64,000 bases of DNA from Methylophilus sp. 13 (GCF_015354335.1 NZ_JADKYR010000002.1:186001-250000); one strand, 5' to 3'. Positions 1 through 10,608 are shown, counted from the stretch's first letter. Notes: a model not told the origin generated them from the letters alone. Numbers and translations: made by a program.

Positions 1-301
1 CATGCTGGACGGCGTCAATGACACCCTGGAACACGCCAAGCAACTGATGAATATCGTGCGCGATGTCCCTTGCAAATTTAACCTGATCCCATTCAACCCG
101 TTCCCTAACAGTGGTTACGGGACGTCCAAGCCCATGCAGGTGCGTGCGTTTCGTGATATGTTAATGCAGGCAGGCTTTGTAGTCACCGTACGTAAAACCC
201 GCGGAGACGACATTGATGCGGCCTGCGGGCAACTGGCAGGTAAAGTGCTCGATAAAACCCGCCGCACTGAGAAAACCATAGCGATACATCCGGAACAGTA
301 A
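1..301 (+). CDS. rlmN: RlmN, dual-specificity 23S rRNA/tRNA adenine-C2 methyltransferase (C-terminal part)
   Basis: Only the last ~99 residues are present; the reading frame is open to the left edge, so the radical-SAM CxxxCxxC core lies outside the window. The visible part matches the RlmN C-terminus: a substrate-handling stretch [11 protein letters not shown], then the [15 protein letters not shown] segment, which holds the conserved cysteine that forms the methyl-transfer adduct in this family. RlmN methylates A2503 of 23S rRNA and A37 of some tRNAs. The stop codon lies 3 bases before the ATG of the next gene, and rlmN-pilW-rodZ-ispG-hisS is a well-known gamma/betaproteobacterial gene order, which supports the call. 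Confidence 0.93.
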   Translation, partial: MLDGVNDTLEHAKQLMNIVRDVPCKFNLIPFNPFPNSGYGTSKPMQVRAFRDMLMQAGFVVTVRKTRGDDIDAACGQLAGKVLDKTRRTEKTIAIHPEQ

Positions 302-304
302 GTG

Positions 305-1105
305 ATGACAGCCCCCTTTTACAAGCCTTTCGTGGTCATCTCTGCAGTGACCTTGTTACTGTGGCTGTCAGGGTGTGCGCAAAACCCTTCTTCCAACGCT
401 CAAGCTCAACCTTATGACCAGCAGCCTATCGGACGCGAAAGCGGCGATATGGAATCTGCCCGCGTGCATACCGAACTTGGCGCGGAGTATTTCCGTCTCA
501 AACGCTACGATGTGGCGCTTGAAGAGTTTAATACCGCGCTTGAACGCAGCGCGACCTATGCCCTTGCCTACAACGGTTTAGGCCTGGTCTATGCGGCCCT
601 CGGTGAAAAAGCACGGGCAGAAGCCGCATTCAAGCGGGCGATTCAACTGCAACCAGCTAACTCGGAGTCACACAACAACTACGGCCGTTTTTTGTGCGAC
701 CAAGGCCAATACGACGCCTCACAAAAAGAATTTCTGCTCGCGGTGAAGAATCCGTTGTATAAAACACCGCAAATTGCGCTGTATAACGCCGGCGTCTGTG
801 CCTTACGTGCCCAGCAAAAACCACAGGCTGAGCAGTATTTTTATCAGGCACTGCAAGTGGACCCATTGGCCCACGCCAGTGCTTATCAATTGGCCAACCT
901 GCAATTTGCACGCGGCGAGGCACAACTGGCACTCAACACCGTGCAAAATAGTGTGAACGTTGCCCCGACACCAGAGTCCCTCTTTTTGGCAGTCCGAATT
1001 TGCCGGTCCTTACAATTGGCCGATGATGCAAATTATTACAGTGTGCAACTGCACAAACTGTTTCCGAATGCCAATGAAACTAAACAATTGCTGAAAACGG
1101 AGTAA
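305..1105 (+). CDS. pilW: PilW/PilF-type TPR lipoprotein for type IV pilus biogenesis
   Basis: 266 residues from the ATG at 305; a GTG directly before it at 302 is an alternative start. The N-terminus is a lipoprotein signal with a hydrophobic stretch and lipobox LSGC (Cys at about residue 24), so the protein is probably outer-membrane anchored. The rest is a series of TPR helices (for example AEYFRLKRYDVALEEFNTAL and AYNGLGLVYAALGEKARAE). In this family the protein helps assemble or stabilise the PilQ secretin. It lies between rlmN and rodZ, the usual place for pilW. The next gene's ATG follows the stop directly, so translation is probably coupled. Confidence 0.9.
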   Translation: MTAPFYKPFVVISAVTLLLWLSGCAQNPSSNAQAQPYDQQPIGRESGDMESARVHTELGAEYFRLKRYDVALEEFNTALERSATYALAYNGLGLVYAALGEKARAEAAFKRAIQLQPANSESHNNYGRFLCDQGQYDASQKEFLLAVKNPLYKTPQIALYNAGVCALRAQQKPQAEQYFYQALQVDPLAHASAYQLANLQFARGEAQLALNTVQNSVNVAPTPESLFLAVRICRSLQLADDANYYSVQLHKLFPNANETKQLLKTE

Positions 1106-2380
1106 ATGCACGTGACGTCAGAAGATACCACCAACGTCAATCCTGCACCGGCAGAAAAACCCAGACGTGGCCGTCGGCCCAAGAATGCTGCCACCACGCA
1201 GACGGCAGCCAGCCATGCGCCCACAACAGACACTGCGGTGAGCCTGGAGCAAACGCCTGCAGCAGTCTCGGTTGCGCAAGCAGCGGCCGCAGAAGCTTCG
1301 CGCATGGATATCACACCTGGCGATACTAGCAATCTCAATCCAGCACCTACCGATGCGCCTGAAGAGTACGGTGCCGCCATGGGCTTGGAAAGCATCCCGC
1401 AGCAAGCAGTGAACCCGTCGATCGCTTATGGCTCTGGCTGCGGCAATGTCCTCAAAGCGGCACGAGAGGCACAGGGCTTGAGTATCCACGAAGTGTCTGG
1501 CCAATTGCGCCTGGGCGTCAAGCAAATCCAGGCCATTGAGCAGGATGACTTTGATAAGTTGCCACAACCAAGCATTGTGCGCGGCTTTATCCGTAACTAC
1601 GCACGCTTGCTCAATATTGATGTGGCGCCCATCATCGAGGCCTATCAACGCATCGTGCCTAACAAGACCCCGCTGCCCTTGAGTGTCCGCTCGAATGCCA
1701 GCCGTTCGGTGATTGATAAACCGGTGCGCGTCTTGCGTCCGCAACGCTTGCTCACCCTGCTGATCTTTTTGATATTGGCCGCGATTGCCGCCTATTTTTA
1801 TATCAACCATATCAAGCCGCACACACTCAAAGATGCTTCACTGGCGCTGGATGTGGAAGAAATCAGTGAAACAACGGGTCAGCAAATCGAAATTCCAGTG
1901 CCTCCGGCAACTGCGACCGCCCCCGAAGCAAGCAATAGCGCGACCGTAGAAACCGGTAATACTGCCAGTACAGCCTCAGTAGAGGCGCCCGCAGAAACCA
2001 GTCTAGCCATGCAACCGGCCGCAGGCATGCAGCCAGCAAGCCCGGCTGATACGGTTGCCAGCACGCCTACCATTGTCAGCACCCCGACACCGGCAGCCGG
2101 TCAGTCGCTTGAAACGACCACGCTCAAAGCCGTGGATCCGCAAAAGGCAAATCTGAGCTTTAAAGTGACTGAAGACTCCTGGGTGCGCATTGAAGATATG
2201 CAAGGCAAAAAATTATTTAGTGAGGTACTGCCGGCCGGTTCAGAACGTCAGGTAGTGACAGACAAACCGGTCAATATCACGGTTGGACATGCCGCAGGCA
2301 CCCAACTGACCATTGATAACCAACCTTACGATTTAACCCAAGCCACACGTGGTCGTGTTGCGCGTATTCAATTGAAATAA
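1106..2380 (+). CDS. rodZ: RodZ-family cytoskeletal/cell-shape protein (HTH-TM-DUF4115)
   Basis: 424 residues. An Ala/Thr/Pro-rich N-terminal ~110 residues is followed by an Xre-type HTH (about 115-175, [20 protein letters not shown]), one membrane segment (about 213-233, [17 protein letters not shown]), a low-complexity Ala/Thr/Pro periplasmic linker, and a C-terminal DUF4115 beta domain (about 345-424). RodZ links MreB to the cell wall synthesis machinery. The extended N-terminus before the HTH is unusual, since the HTH normally lies near residue 10-20. It contains a diverged duplicate of its own beginning (DTTNVNPAP near residue 7, DTSNLNPAP near residue 73). An ATG at 1304 just before the second copy could be an alternative start. 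The gene follows pilW without a gap and precedes ispG by 2 bases. Confidence 0.9.
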   Translation: MHVTSEDTTNVNPAPAEKPRRGRRPKNAATTQTAASHAPTTDTAVSLEQTPAAVSVAQAAAAEASRMDITPGDTSNLNPAPTDAPEEYGAAMGLESIPQQAVNPSIAYGSGCGNVLKAAREAQGLSIHEVSGQLRLGVKQIQAIEQDDFDKLPQPSIVRGFIRNYARLLNIDVAPIIEAYQRIVPNKTPLPLSVRSNASRSVIDKPVRVLRPQRLLTLLIFLILAAIAAYFYINHIKPHTLKDASLALDVEEISETTGQQIEIPVPPATATAPEASNSATVETGNTASTASVEAPAETSLAMQPAAGMQPASPADTVASTPTIVSTPTPAAGQSLETTTLKAVDPQKANLSFKVTEDSWVRIEDMQGKKLFSEVLPAGSERQVVTDKPVNITVGHAAGTQLTIDNQPYDLTQATRGRVARIQLK

Positions 2381-2382
2381 TC

Positions 2383-3663
2383 ATGATATCCCGTAGACAT
2401 ACCCGTCAGGTCATGGTCGGACACGTTGCGGTCGGCGGTGGCTTATATGGTACACAGGTGTCGCCTGTGGTCGTGCAAAGCATGACCAATACCGATACCG
2501 CCGATGCGGCTGCCACCATCGCGCAGGTCTATGCCTTATGGCAGGCCGGTTCTGAAGTGGTCAGGATTACCGTCAACAGCGCCGAAGCTGCCGCGCAAGT
2601 CGCCACCATCCGCAAAGGCCTGGATGCTATGGGGTGTTCTGTGCCTCTGGTGGGCGACTTTCACTTTAACGGCCACAAGCTGTTGCAAGCTTACCCGGAT
2701 TGCGCCGAAGCACTGGCCAAGTATCGGATCAACCCCGGTAATGTCGGCAAAGGCAGCAAGCGTGACGAACAGTTTGCGGCGATGATAGAAGCCGCCATCC
2801 AGTACAAAAAAGCTGTCCGCATCGGCGTGAACTGGGGCAGCCTGGATCAAGCCAAAATGGCACAAATGATGGATGAGAATGGCAAATCTGCCAACCCGCT
2901 CACGGCCGATGCATTGATGCGCGAAGCGCTGATTCAATCCGCGCTCGAAAGTGCCCAGCAAGCCGTCGATTTAGGCTTAAACCCCGATCAAATCATCATT
3001 TCTTGCAAGGTCAGCAACGTGCAGGATCTGGTAATGGTCTATCAGGCGCTGGCGCAACGCTGTGATTATCCCCTTCATTTGGGACTGACTGAAGCGGGCA
3101 TGGGCTCCAAAGGCATTGTTGCCTCCACTGCCGCACTGGCGATTCTGTTACAGCAAGGCATAGGCGACACCATCCGCGTCTCACTGACCCCCGAGCCGAA
3201 TGAGTCCCGCACAAAAGAAGTCGTGGTCGCCCAAGAAATTCTGCAGACCATGGGGATCCGCTCGTTTACGCCCTTGGTGACCGCCTGCCCTGGCTGCGGC
3301 CGGACCACCAGCACCTATTTTCAGGAGCTGGCGATGCAAATCCAGAGCTGGTTACGCAATCAGATGCCAATCTGGCGTAGCCAATATCCCGGCGTAGAAA
3401 CCCTCAATGTGGCAGTCATGGGCTGCGTGGTCAATGGCCCTGGCGAATCCAAATTAGCCAATATCGGCATTAGCCTGCCGGGCACGGGCGAAACGCCGGT
3501 GGCGCCGGTGTTTGTTGATGGTGAAAAAACCGTCACCCTTAAAGGCGACCATATTGCTGAAGAGTTTCAACAGATCGTGGATGAGTATGTGCGCACGCAT
3601 TATGCCGAAGGTGGCAAACTGCGCACAAACAAAGCGCCCGTGATCCCGATTGTGGCCGTATAA
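2383..3663 (+). CDS. ispG: IspG, 4-hydroxy-3-methylbut-2-enyl diphosphate synthase
   Basis: 426 residues. IspG converts MEcPP to HMBPP in the MEP isoprenoid pathway using a [4Fe-4S] cluster and a reductant such as flavodoxin. The sequence shows the TIM-barrel N-terminal half ([25 protein letters not shown]) and the C-terminal cluster domain with cysteines in [10 protein letters not shown] (CxxC) and [11 protein letters not shown]. Length and order are those of the proteobacterial single-insert form. It sits in the rodZ-ispG-hisS arrangement, 2 bases after rodZ, and so is presumably co-transcribed with it. Confidence 0.96.
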   Translation: MISRRHTRQVMVGHVAVGGGLYGTQVSPVVVQSMTNTDTADAAATIAQVYALWQAGSEVVRITVNSAEAAAQVATIRKGLDAMGCSVPLVGDFHFNGHKLLQAYPDCAEALAKYRINPGNVGKGSKRDEQFAAMIEAAIQYKKAVRIGVNWGSLDQAKMAQMMDENGKSANPLTADALMREALIQSALESAQQAVDLGLNPDQIIISCKVSNVQDLVMVYQALAQRCDYPLHLGLTEAGMGSKGIVASTAALAILLQQGIGDTIRVSLTPEPNESRTKEVVVAQEILQTMGIRSFTPLVTACPGCGRTTSTYFQELAMQIQSWLRNQMPIWRSQYPGVETLNVAVMGCVVNGPGESKLANIGISLPGTGETPVAPVFVDGEKTVTLKGDHIAEEFQQIVDEYVRTHYAEGGKLRTNKAPVIPIVAV

Positions 3664-3690
3664 GCCATCCACCTCCCCCATTCGTACAAG

Positions 3691-4950
3691 ATGAGTCAAA
3701 CATTTCAATCCATTAAAGGTTTTTACGACATCCTGCCAGAAGCCACGCCCTTGTGGTTCAAGCTTGAAGATACGGCACGCCGGATCTTGAGCCAGTATGG
3801 TTACAACAATATTCGCATGCCACTGGTCGAGCCGACCGAGTTGTTTGTGCGCAGCGTAGGCGAGCATACAGATATCGTAGAAAAGGAAATGTACGCCTGG
3901 GAAGACAAGCTCAATGGCGACAAACTGACGTTGCGCCCGGAAGGCACGGCTGGTTGCGTACGTGCCGTCGTGGAACACAATCTCACTTACAATGGCCCGC
4001 AACGCCTGTGGTATATGGGACCCATGTTCCGTCATGAAAACGTACAAAAAGGCCGTCAGCGCCAGTTTCACCAAATCGGCGTAGAAGCCTTTGGCTTTGA
4101 AGGGCCGGATGTGGATGCCGAGCAAATCGTATTGCTGGCCAGACTGTGGCAAGCGCTGGGCATTGCCGACGTTGAATTACAGTTAAATAGCATTGGTGAT
4201 GCGGAGGAGCGCGCGCAATATCGCCAAACCTTGATTGCCTATTTTGAGCAACACATGGACTTGCTGGATGAAGACGCAAAACGTCGTCTGCATAGCAATC
4301 CCCTGCGCATTCTGGATACGAAAAACCCACGCATGCAGGCCATGTGTGAGGCGGCCCCCAAGCTGATGGATTGCCTGGGTGAAACATCCAAGCAGCATTT
4401 TGCCCAATTGTGCACCCTGCTTGATCAGGCTGGCATTGCTTATACCATCAACCACAGACTGGTGCGTGGTCTGGACTATTACAACCGCACGGTCTTTGAA
4501 TGGGTGACCACCAAACTTGGCGCGCAAGGCACCATTGCCGGCGGCGGACGCTACGACACGCTGGTAGAACGTATTGGTGGTAGCGCCACGCCAGCTTGTG
4601 GCTTTGGCATTGGTCTGGAACGTGTATTCCTGTTGATGCAGGAATATGGCGTCACCGCTCAGAACCAACCCGATATTTACCTGGTCAATGTGGGCGAGTT
4701 GGCGACACAAAAAGCCTTTACGCTGGCCGAAAGACTGCGTAGCATGGGACTCAAGGTGGTCTTGCACGCCGGTGGCGGTAGCTTCAAATCACAAATGAAA
4801 AAGGCCGACCGCAGTGGTGCGCGCTTTGCCGGCATTTTTGGGGATGATGAAGCAGCCGTTGACGAACTCACCTTAAAACCCATGCTGGGTCAAGGCGAGC
4901 AAGCACGTGTCAGCTATGATCGAGTCGCCTCCATCGTTAATGCGGGCTGA
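3691..4950 (+). CDS. hisS: Histidyl-tRNA synthetase
   Basis: 419 residues, a class II aminoacyl-tRNA synthetase. Motif 2 (PMFRHENVQKGRQRQFHQIGVE), the histidine-specific stretch VRGLDYYNRTVFEW, and motif 3 (GFGIGLERV) are all visible, followed by the C-terminal anticodon-binding domain (about 325-419). It charges tRNA-His with histidine in the cytoplasm. A 27-base gap separates it from ispG. A 123-base gap to the next gene suggests that the ABC genes may have their own promoter. Confidence 0.97.
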   Translation: MSQTFQSIKGFYDILPEATPLWFKLEDTARRILSQYGYNNIRMPLVEPTELFVRSVGEHTDIVEKEMYAWEDKLNGDKLTLRPEGTAGCVRAVVEHNLTYNGPQRLWYMGPMFRHENVQKGRQRQFHQIGVEAFGFEGPDVDAEQIVLLARLWQALGIADVELQLNSIGDAEERAQYRQTLIAYFEQHMDLLDEDAKRRLHSNPLRILDTKNPRMQAMCEAAPKLMDCLGETSKQHFAQLCTLLDQAGIAYTINHRLVRGLDYYNRTVFEWVTTKLGAQGTIAGGGRYDTLVERIGGSATPACGFGIGLERVFLLMQEYGVTAQNQPDIYLVNVGELATQKAFTLAERLRSMGLKVVLHAGGGSFKSQMKKADRSGARFAGIFGDDEAAVDELTLKPMLGQGEQARVSYDRVASIVNAG

Positions 4951-5073
4951 TTGGCGGCAGTGTTCTGTTTAAATGATGACTGGTCTAAATAGCAAGGCTG
5001 GTAAATATCAACAACGGTCGCTGGCATGGCGATAAATCCGTAATTTTGTGAATCTGGTGATTGATCTATCAAC

Positions 5074-5898
5074 ATGAGCGAAATCTTAAATATCCAGGAC
5101 CTCAATATTTACCCGGCCAATGCGCCAGGGCGCTACTTGGTCAAACAGGCCTCGCTCAGCCTCGCCCGTGGCAAGACTACTTGTATCGTGGGTGAGTCTG
5201 GTAGTGGCAAAAGCCTCACTGCGCTCAGCATCATGAAGCTACTTTCCCCGCAATTGCGCATGCAAGGCCGCGTGGTGTTTCAAGGCCAGGATCTCAGCCA
5301 ATTAAGCGAGCGCGAAATGCAAGCCATCCGTGGCCGAAAAATCGGCATGATTTTTCAGGAGCCCATGACCTCGTTAAACCCGGTACTCACCATCGGCTTT
5401 CAGATCGGTGAGCCACTGCAAACGCATTTAGCGCTTAAAGGTGCCGCACTTAAACAAAAAGTCGCTGAATTACTAACGCAAGTGGGCATTGATCCCACGC
5501 GCGCCAACAGTTATCCCGACGAACTTTCAGGCGGACAACGTCAGCGTGTCATGATTGCCATGAGCATTGCTTGCCAACCTGCCCTGCTGATTGCCGATGA
5601 GCCGACAACTGCACTAGATGTCACCGTGCAAGCACAGGTGCTGCGCTTGCTCGATGAACTCAAGCAACGGCTGAATATGGCGATGCTGTTTATTACCCAT
5701 GACTTCGGTGTGGTCGCTGATATTGCCGACGATGTCATCGTCATGTTCAGAGGTGAAATCGTAGAAGCTGGCCCGGTCAGCCAGGTATTGGATGCGCCAC
5801 AGCATCCATATACCCGCGCGTTGCTCGCTTGTGTGCCCGATGCCGAGGGCAAAAAAGTGTTGCAGCCCATGCGCTATGACTGGCTGACGCCTGCGTGA
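5074..5898 (+). CDS. ABC transporter ATP-binding protein, oligopeptide/dipeptide (DppD/YejF-N) type
   Basis: 274 residues. The Walker A GESGSGKS (about residue 43), Q-loop region [15 protein letters not shown], signature [10 protein letters not shown] and Walker [13 protein letters not shown] are all intact, with the switch histidine in FITHDFG. The C-terminal extension ending in [12 protein letters not shown] is typical of peptide/nickel-type ABC ATPases. In this family two different ATPases pair with two permeases and a binding protein. The partner ATPase follows 7 bases later, but no permease or binding-protein gene is in the window. The pair resembles a split YejF. The substrate cannot be inferred. 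Confidence 0.85.
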   Translation: MSEILNIQDLNIYPANAPGRYLVKQASLSLARGKTTCIVGESGSGKSLTALSIMKLLSPQLRMQGRVVFQGQDLSQLSEREMQAIRGRKIGMIFQEPMTSLNPVLTIGFQIGEPLQTHLALKGAALKQKVAELLTQVGIDPTRANSYPDELSGGQRQRVMIAMSIACQPALLIADEPTTALDVTVQAQVLRLLDELKQRLNMAMLFITHDFGVVADIADDVIVMFRGEIVEAGPVSQVLDAPQHPYTRALLACVPDAEGKKVLQPMRYDWLTPA

Positions 5899-5905
5899 GG
5901 TCGAT

Positions 5906-6715
5906 ATGACGGATTTCCTGTTACAAGCCCATCATCTAAGCAAAAGTTACCGCCAGCGGACCGGCACGCTCGGGCTGAATACCCAGACCATACATGCCCT
6001 CGACGATGTCAGCCTGCAACTCAAACGCGGCAGTACGCTGGCTGTGGTCGGCGAATCTGGCAGCGGAAAATCCACACTGGCTCGCGGCATTTTGCGCCTG
6101 TTGCCGCTAGACCAAGGCCAGGTACTGTTCGATGGTCAAGACTTTCTCGCCCTAGACCAAAGCAGCCTGCGGCATGCACGCCGCCATATGCAAATGGTGT
6201 TTCAAGACCCATTTGCTTCACTCAACCCCAGAATGCGTGTGGGTGAAATCATTGCCGAGGGCCTGGTGATCCATGGCATCGGCGATAAAAAACAACAACA
6301 AAACAGCGTCTTTGAGATGCTGGAAAAAGTCGGGCTAAAAGCTGAAGATGCCAGCAAATATCCGCACCAGTTTTCCGGCGGCCAACGCCAGCGTATCGGC
6401 ATCGCGCGTGCCCTGATTCTGCAGCCTAAGTTGGTCATCTGCGATGAGCCGGTGTCGGCGCTAGATGTATCAGTGCAGGCGCAAATCCTCCTATTACTCA
6501 AGCAACTGCAACAAGAAATGGGGCTCAGTTACCTGTTTATCACGCATGATTTACGCGTGGTCAGGCATATTGCCGATGAGGTTTTGGTCATGCAAAAAGG
6601 CAAAGTAATTGAGCAAGGAAGCGTAGAAACCATTTATAATGCTCCCCAACAAAAATATACCCAACAGCTGCTCAGCGCAATTCCTGGTCAAGGCCTGCGC
6701 GGGGCTGCCGCATAA
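5906..6715 (+). CDS. ABC transporter ATP-binding protein, oligopeptide/dipeptide (DppF/YejF-C) type
   Basis: 269 residues. Walker A is GESGSGKST (about 49-57), Q-loop MVFQDPFASLNPRMRVG, signature QFSGGQRQRIGIARAL, Walker B LVICDEPVSALDVS, switch FITHDLRVV. This is the DppF-like partner of the preceding ATPase (7-base gap), so the two probably form the heterodimeric nucleotide-binding unit of an oligopeptide-type importer. The permeases must be encoded elsewhere, or the pair serves a shared transporter. The position between hisS and yfgM is not part of the common rlmN-der gene order and looks like an insertion into it. Confidence 0.85.
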   Translation: MTDFLLQAHHLSKSYRQRTGTLGLNTQTIHALDDVSLQLKRGSTLAVVGESGSGKSTLARGILRLLPLDQGQVLFDGQDFLALDQSSLRHARRHMQMVFQDPFASLNPRMRVGEIIAEGLVIHGIGDKKQQQNSVFEMLEKVGLKAEDASKYPHQFSGGQRQRIGIARALILQPKLVICDEPVSALDVSVQAQILLLLKQLQQEMGLSYLFITHDLRVVRHIADEVLVMQKGKVIEQGSVETIYNAPQQKYTQQLLSAIPGQGLRGAAA

Positions 6716-6750
6716 TTAAGATCCTAATACAAGAATACGCAGGAAATTCA

Positions 6751-7389
6751 ATGGCATACGATTTGGAAGAACAGGAACAACTAGACGAGTTTAAAGCCTG
6801 GTGGAACAAAAACGGTAAACTGGTCACCCGCCTGGTGATTGCAGCGGTCGTCGTCTATGGCGGCTGGCAAGGATACCAGTCTTACATGAATAGCAAGGCC
6901 ACTGCCGCCTCTACCGCCTATCAGACCTTGATCAGCAGCTCATTGCTGGATGTTGATAGCAAAAAAGCCGAGCAAATTAGCAAAGAAGCGCAAGCCATTG
7001 AGCAAGACTACAGCATGACCCCTTATGCAGGCCGTGCCGCCCTGTTTGCAGCGCGCGCATTGCATGAAGCCAAGCAGTCCGAAGCCGCTGAAAAGCAATT
7101 GCGCTGGGCGATGGCTGAAGCAAAAGAACCCGCCATTAAACAGATGGCCGCCATTGAAATTGCCGGCTTGCAAATTGAACGCAATGCACTGGACGATGCC
7201 AAGAAAACCTTGGAAGGCATCAATGATCCAGGCTTTGATGGCATTAAAAACAGTTTGCTTGGCGATATCCTGATGGCGAAAAAACAGGAAAAAGAAGCGA
7301 AACAAGCCTATACCAAAGCATTGCAAGCGCTTGATCCTGAAGGAAAATTGTTTTACCTGACCCAGCAGAAGCTGGATGCTTTAGGATAA
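6751..7389 (+). CDS. yfgM: YfgM-like membrane-anchored TPR protein
   Basis: 212 residues. The N-terminal cytoplasmic motif LEEQEQLDEFKAWWNKNGK (about 4-22) is characteristic of YfgM. It is followed by one membrane segment (about 27-45, LVIAAVVVYGGWQGY) and a periplasmic TPR-like helical domain (TPR_21 type). In E. coli YfgM associates with the SecYEG translocon and periplasmic chaperones. It directly precedes bamB and der, as in many proteobacteria. A purine-rich AGGAAA lies 10-15 bases before the ATG. Confidence 0.9.
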   Translation: MAYDLEEQEQLDEFKAWWNKNGKLVTRLVIAAVVVYGGWQGYQSYMNSKATAASTAYQTLISSSLLDVDSKKAEQISKEAQAIEQDYSMTPYAGRAALFAARALHEAKQSEAAEKQLRWAMAEAKEPAIKQMAAIEIAGLQIERNALDDAKKTLEGINDPGFDGIKNSLLGDILMAKKQEKEAKQAYTKALQALDPEGKLFYLTQQKLDALG

Positions 7390-7395
7390 TTGCTA

Positions 7396-8610
7396 ATGAA
7401 GTTGAATGTTGCCGCCATGCCTGTCCCGTCTCACCGTCTCAAACAATGGACACTGGTTGCCTTGTGTGTCATAGGGAGCAGTTTGACTGCGTGTACGGCA
7501 TTCAACGACGTTAAAACCAATTTAAGTGAAAGTATTTTTGGCGCCGAGCCTGCCAACCCGCCTGTAGAGCTTGAGGATATCAAATCCTCTTACGAGACAC
7601 GCGTACAGTGGTCCACCGATGTGGGCGAGGCAGGCCGTTTCAGCTACGTGCCCGTCCTGGCTGACAACATGGTATATGCCGTCAATGCTGAAGGCAGCGT
7701 GATGCAGCTTTCTGCAGAAAATGGCAAAACGCTGTGGCAAACAGAATTAGGCGAGCCCATCAGCAGTGGTGCAGGACTGGGCGGTGGCCTGGTGTTGGTC
7801 GGGACCAGCAAAGGCCACGTCTATGCACTCAACCTGAATGGCAGAAAGCTCTGGAGCGCCGTGCTCTCCAGTGAAATACAAGGCTCCCCGCGCTATTATG
7901 ATGGTACGGTGATTGTGCGTACCACCGATCACCACATTTACGGCATTGATGCGGCGGATGGCCGTCGCAAATGGTCTTATGAACGTGCCACCCCTTCCCT
8001 CTCGCTCAAAACGCATGCCGGCATCGTCGTGGATGGCGGCGCCATTTATGCAGGCTTTCCTGGTGGAAAACTGGTGGCGATTCGTGCGGACAATGGCAAA
8101 CTGATTTGGGAAGCAACGGTTGCCCAACCCAAAGGCGTGACCGAAATCGAACGCATTGCAGACATCACCAGCTTGCCGTTTGTCGATGGCCCGCTGGTGT
8201 ATGTGGTAGCTTATCAGGGCAAAGTCGCCGCCGTTGACCGTCAGCGTGGACAAGTGGTGTGGAGCCGCGATATTTCAAGCTATGTCGGCCTGACCGCAGA
8301 GAATAACAAAGTGTATCTGAGTCACACCATCGGCTCAGTCTACTCACTGGATGCCAGCAATGGCAAAACTTTTTGGCGCCAGGGCAACCTGGGCTACCGC
8401 AACCTGACTGTGCCTCTGCCACTCAGCAATATTGTGGCTGTTGGTGACCTGGAAGGCTATGTCCATTTACTGAGCCAGGATGACGGCAGCTTTGTCGGCC
8501 GTCTGCAATTAGGTTCCAAACCCCTTATGGCATTGATCGCAGGCACCAATGCCAACCAGTTTCTTGCACAATCGCGTGACGGTCACCTTTACGCAGTGAC
8601 ATATAAATAA
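7396..8610 (+). CDS. bamB: BamB, outer membrane protein assembly lipoprotein
   Basis: 404 residues from the ATG at 7396; the in-frame TTG at 7390 is less likely. A lipoprotein signal peptide ends in LTAC (lipobox Cys near residue 33). The body is an eight-bladed beta-propeller with repeated PQQ-like blade motifs ([55 protein letters not shown]). BamB is the scaffold lipoprotein of the BAM complex and binds BamA. The stop codon overlaps the der start by one base (TAATG), consistent with coupled translation. Confidence 0.94.
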   Translation: MKLNVAAMPVPSHRLKQWTLVALCVIGSSLTACTAFNDVKTNLSESIFGAEPANPPVELEDIKSSYETRVQWSTDVGEAGRFSYVPVLADNMVYAVNAEGSVMQLSAENGKTLWQTELGEPISSGAGLGGGLVLVGTSKGHVYALNLNGRKLWSAVLSSEIQGSPRYYDGTVIVRTTDHHIYGIDAADGRRKWSYERATPSLSLKTHAGIVVDGGAIYAGFPGGKLVAIRADNGKLIWEATVAQPKGVTEIERIADITSLPFVDGPLVYVVAYQGKVAAVDRQRGQVVWSRDISSYVGLTAENNKVYLSHTIGSVYSLDASNGKTFWRQGNLGYRNLTVPLPLSNIVAVGDLEGYVHLLSQDDGSFVGRLQLGSKPLMALIAGTNANQFLAQSRDGHLYAVTYK

Positions 8611-10043
8611 TGCTACCTACCATCGTGCTTGTTGGCCGACCCAATGTCGGCAAATCTACTTTATTCAATCGTTTGACCAAATCGCGAGATGCGCTGGTCG
8701 CCGATTTGCCTGGTCTCACGCGTGACCGGCACTACGGCCGTGGCCTGGGCGCCAGCCAGCCCTATCTGGTTATTGATACCGGCGGCTTTGAGCCCACCGC
8801 AGATACGGGCATCTTGAAAGAAATGGCCAAGCAAACCTTGCTTGCCATTGATGAAGCCGATGTCATTATTTTCCTGGTCGACGCCCGTGCTGGCCTGACA
8901 CCGCAAGAATTTACCATTGCGCAAACCTTGCGCAAGGCCCAGCGGCCGGTGCTGCTGGCAGTGAACAAAACCGAAGGCATGCGCAAAGCCATCGTCAGCG
9001 CTGACTTTCATGAACTGGGCATGGGTGAACCCCTGTCCATCTCTTCCGCGCATGGCGAAGGGGTCAGAGACTTGATTGAACTGGCGCTGGAAACCATCGC
9101 CGATAAGGAAATCGAAGCTGCCGAGCCTGTGAATCCGAACAATCCCCGCATTGCAATTGTTGGCCGCCCTAACGTTGGCAAATCGACACTGGTGAATGCG
9201 CTGCTGGGAGAAGACCGCGTGATTGCCTTTGACCAGCCAGGCACGACACGCGACTCGATTGAAATCGCGCTCGAAAAGAACGGCAAGCACTATACGATTA
9301 TTGACACTGCGGGCGTACGCAAGCGCGGCAAGGTCTTTGAAGCGGTTGAAAAATTCTCCGTGATCAAAACCATGCAAGCCATTGAGGACGCCAACGTGGC
9401 TATTTTGGTGGTGGATGCCCAAGAGGGCATTACCGAGCAGGATGCACATGTTGCGGCCTATATTGTCGATGCCGGACGTGCCCTAGTAGTTGCGATTAAC
9501 AAATGGGATGGCTTGCAGGATGATGAACGCGAATGGATCAAACGCGAAATCGACCGCAAACTGCAATTCCTCGACTTTGCCAAATTCCACTACATCTCGG
9601 CACTGCGTAAAAAAGGCCTGAATGAGTTACTGGACTCAGTTGATGTTGCCTTTAAGGCGGCCATGGCCAAGTTAGCCACGCCACAACTGACGCGCGTGCT
9701 TGGCGAGGCCACCACCCAGCATCAACCACCCATCAGCCGTGGTATTCGCCCCAAACTGCGCTATGCACACCAGGGCGGCAGCAACCCACCGATTGTGGTG
9801 GTACACGGCAACCACATTGATGGCGTCAAAGCGAGCTATACGCGTTTTCTCGAAGGGGTGTTCCGTAAAGCCTTTCAATTGGTAGGCACGCCGCTACGCG
9901 TGCAATACCATCAGGGTGAAAACCCGTTTGATAAAGAAGAAGAGCGCAAAAAAGGCGAAGGCCTGGTCACCATGCGTAGACGTAAAAATGAAATGCGCGC
10001 CAAGCTGAAGGCGCGCAACGAGCAAAATAAAACCAAAAAATAA
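8610..10043 (+). CDS. der: Der (EngA), double-domain GTPase for ribosome assembly
   Basis: 477 residues with two tandem Era-like GTPase domains. Domain 1 has P-loop [12 protein letters not shown] (about 8-19), G3 DTGG and G4 NKTE. Domain 2 has [17 protein letters not shown]3 DTAG, G4 NKWD and the SAL G5. A C-terminal KH-like domain (about 380-477) ends in a Lys/Arg-rich tail. Der acts in 50S subunit maturation. It is the last gene of the forward cluster. hfq, which commonly follows der in betaproteobacteria, does not; a hairpin lies just after the stop. Confidence 0.97.
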   Translation: MLPTIVLVGRPNVGKSTLFNRLTKSRDALVADLPGLTRDRHYGRGLGASQPYLVIDTGGFEPTADTGILKEMAKQTLLAIDEADVIIFLVDARAGLTPQEFTIAQTLRKAQRPVLLAVNKTEGMRKAIVSADFHELGMGEPLSISSAHGEGVRDLIELALETIADKEIEAAEPVNPNNPRIAIVGRPNVGKSTLVNALLGEDRVIAFDQPGTTRDSIEIALEKNGKHYTIIDTAGVRKRGKVFEAVEKFSVIKTMQAIEDANVAILVVDAQEGITEQDAHVAAYIVDAGRALVVAINKWDGLQDDEREWIKREIDRKLQFLDFAKFHYISALRKKGLNELLDSVDVAFKAAMAKLATPQLTRVLGEATTQHQPPISRGIRPKLRYAHQGGSNPPIVVVHGNHIDGVKASYTRFLEGVFRKAFQLVGTPLRVQYHQGENPFDKEEERKKGEGLVTMRRRKNEMRAKLKARNEQNKTKK

Positions 10044-10056
10044 TTGCTTGGGCGCT

Positions 10057-10086
10057 CAGGATGGGCTTTTGCTTTATTCCATCCTG
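10057..10086. terminator. Hairpin between der and the convergent acetyltransferase gene
   Basis: An 8-base perfect inverted repeat (CAGGATGG 10057-10064 with CCATCCTG 10079-10086) lies 14 bases after the der stop. There is no clear T-run after it, so intrinsic termination is plausible but not certain. It could serve both converging transcripts. Confidence 0.4.
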
Positions 10087-10146
10087 CGCAGTCAAGCTCA
10101 CACGCACTGGCAGCACGCCTCTTGAGTGCTCAACTTGAAATCAGAC

Positions 10147-10608
10147 TTATTTCAAGCTGATTTCATAGGTTTGCCAGCCTGTATGCCTTGCCAGCTTATC
10201 ATAGCAGGCACGTGCCAGCTGGTTATCCTCAGCAGTCACCCAACGGATCACCGACCATCCCTGCAGTTGTCCAATCTGCACCACTGCCTTGATCAAAGCG
10301 GTGCCAACACCTTGCCCTCTGGCAGCGGATGCTACAAACAAATCATCGAGATAACCGCCCATGCTCGCCGCCAAGGGTCTAACAAAAGCACGATAATGTG
10401 CAAATCCAATCAGGCGCCCCTGCGCATCCACTGCCACCAAAGCAAATATGGCGGGAGACGGCTGGTGTAACCACTGCCAGACCTGTTCCCGCATGGCGAC
10501 AGACTGATTCACAGCATAAAACCTGGCGTAGTCAGCATACAAGGCTGACCACTCGGCATGATCTTCACCAGCGATTGGACGAATATGGAAACGGGATGGT
10601 TGTGTCAT
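10147..10608 (-). CDS. GNAT-family N-acetyltransferase
   Basis: 153 residues. The GNAT acetyl-CoA-binding motif A is visible as YLDDLFVASAARGQGVGTALI (about 88-107; consensus R/QxxGxG/A), followed by helix alpha-4-type sequence with ARACYDKLARHTGW near the C-terminus. The protein presumably transfers an acetyl group from acetyl-CoA to an amine. The substrate cannot be predicted. It lies downstream of sppA on the same strand, but an intrinsic terminator separates the two. Confidence 0.85.
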   Translation of the reverse strand: MTQPSRFHIRPIAGEDHAEWSALYADYARFYAVNQSVAMREQVWQWLHQPSPAIFALVAVDAQGRLIGFAHYRAFVRPLAASMGGYLDDLFVASAARGQGVGTALIKAVVQIGQLQGWSVIRWVTAEDNQLARACYDKLARHTGWQTYEISLK

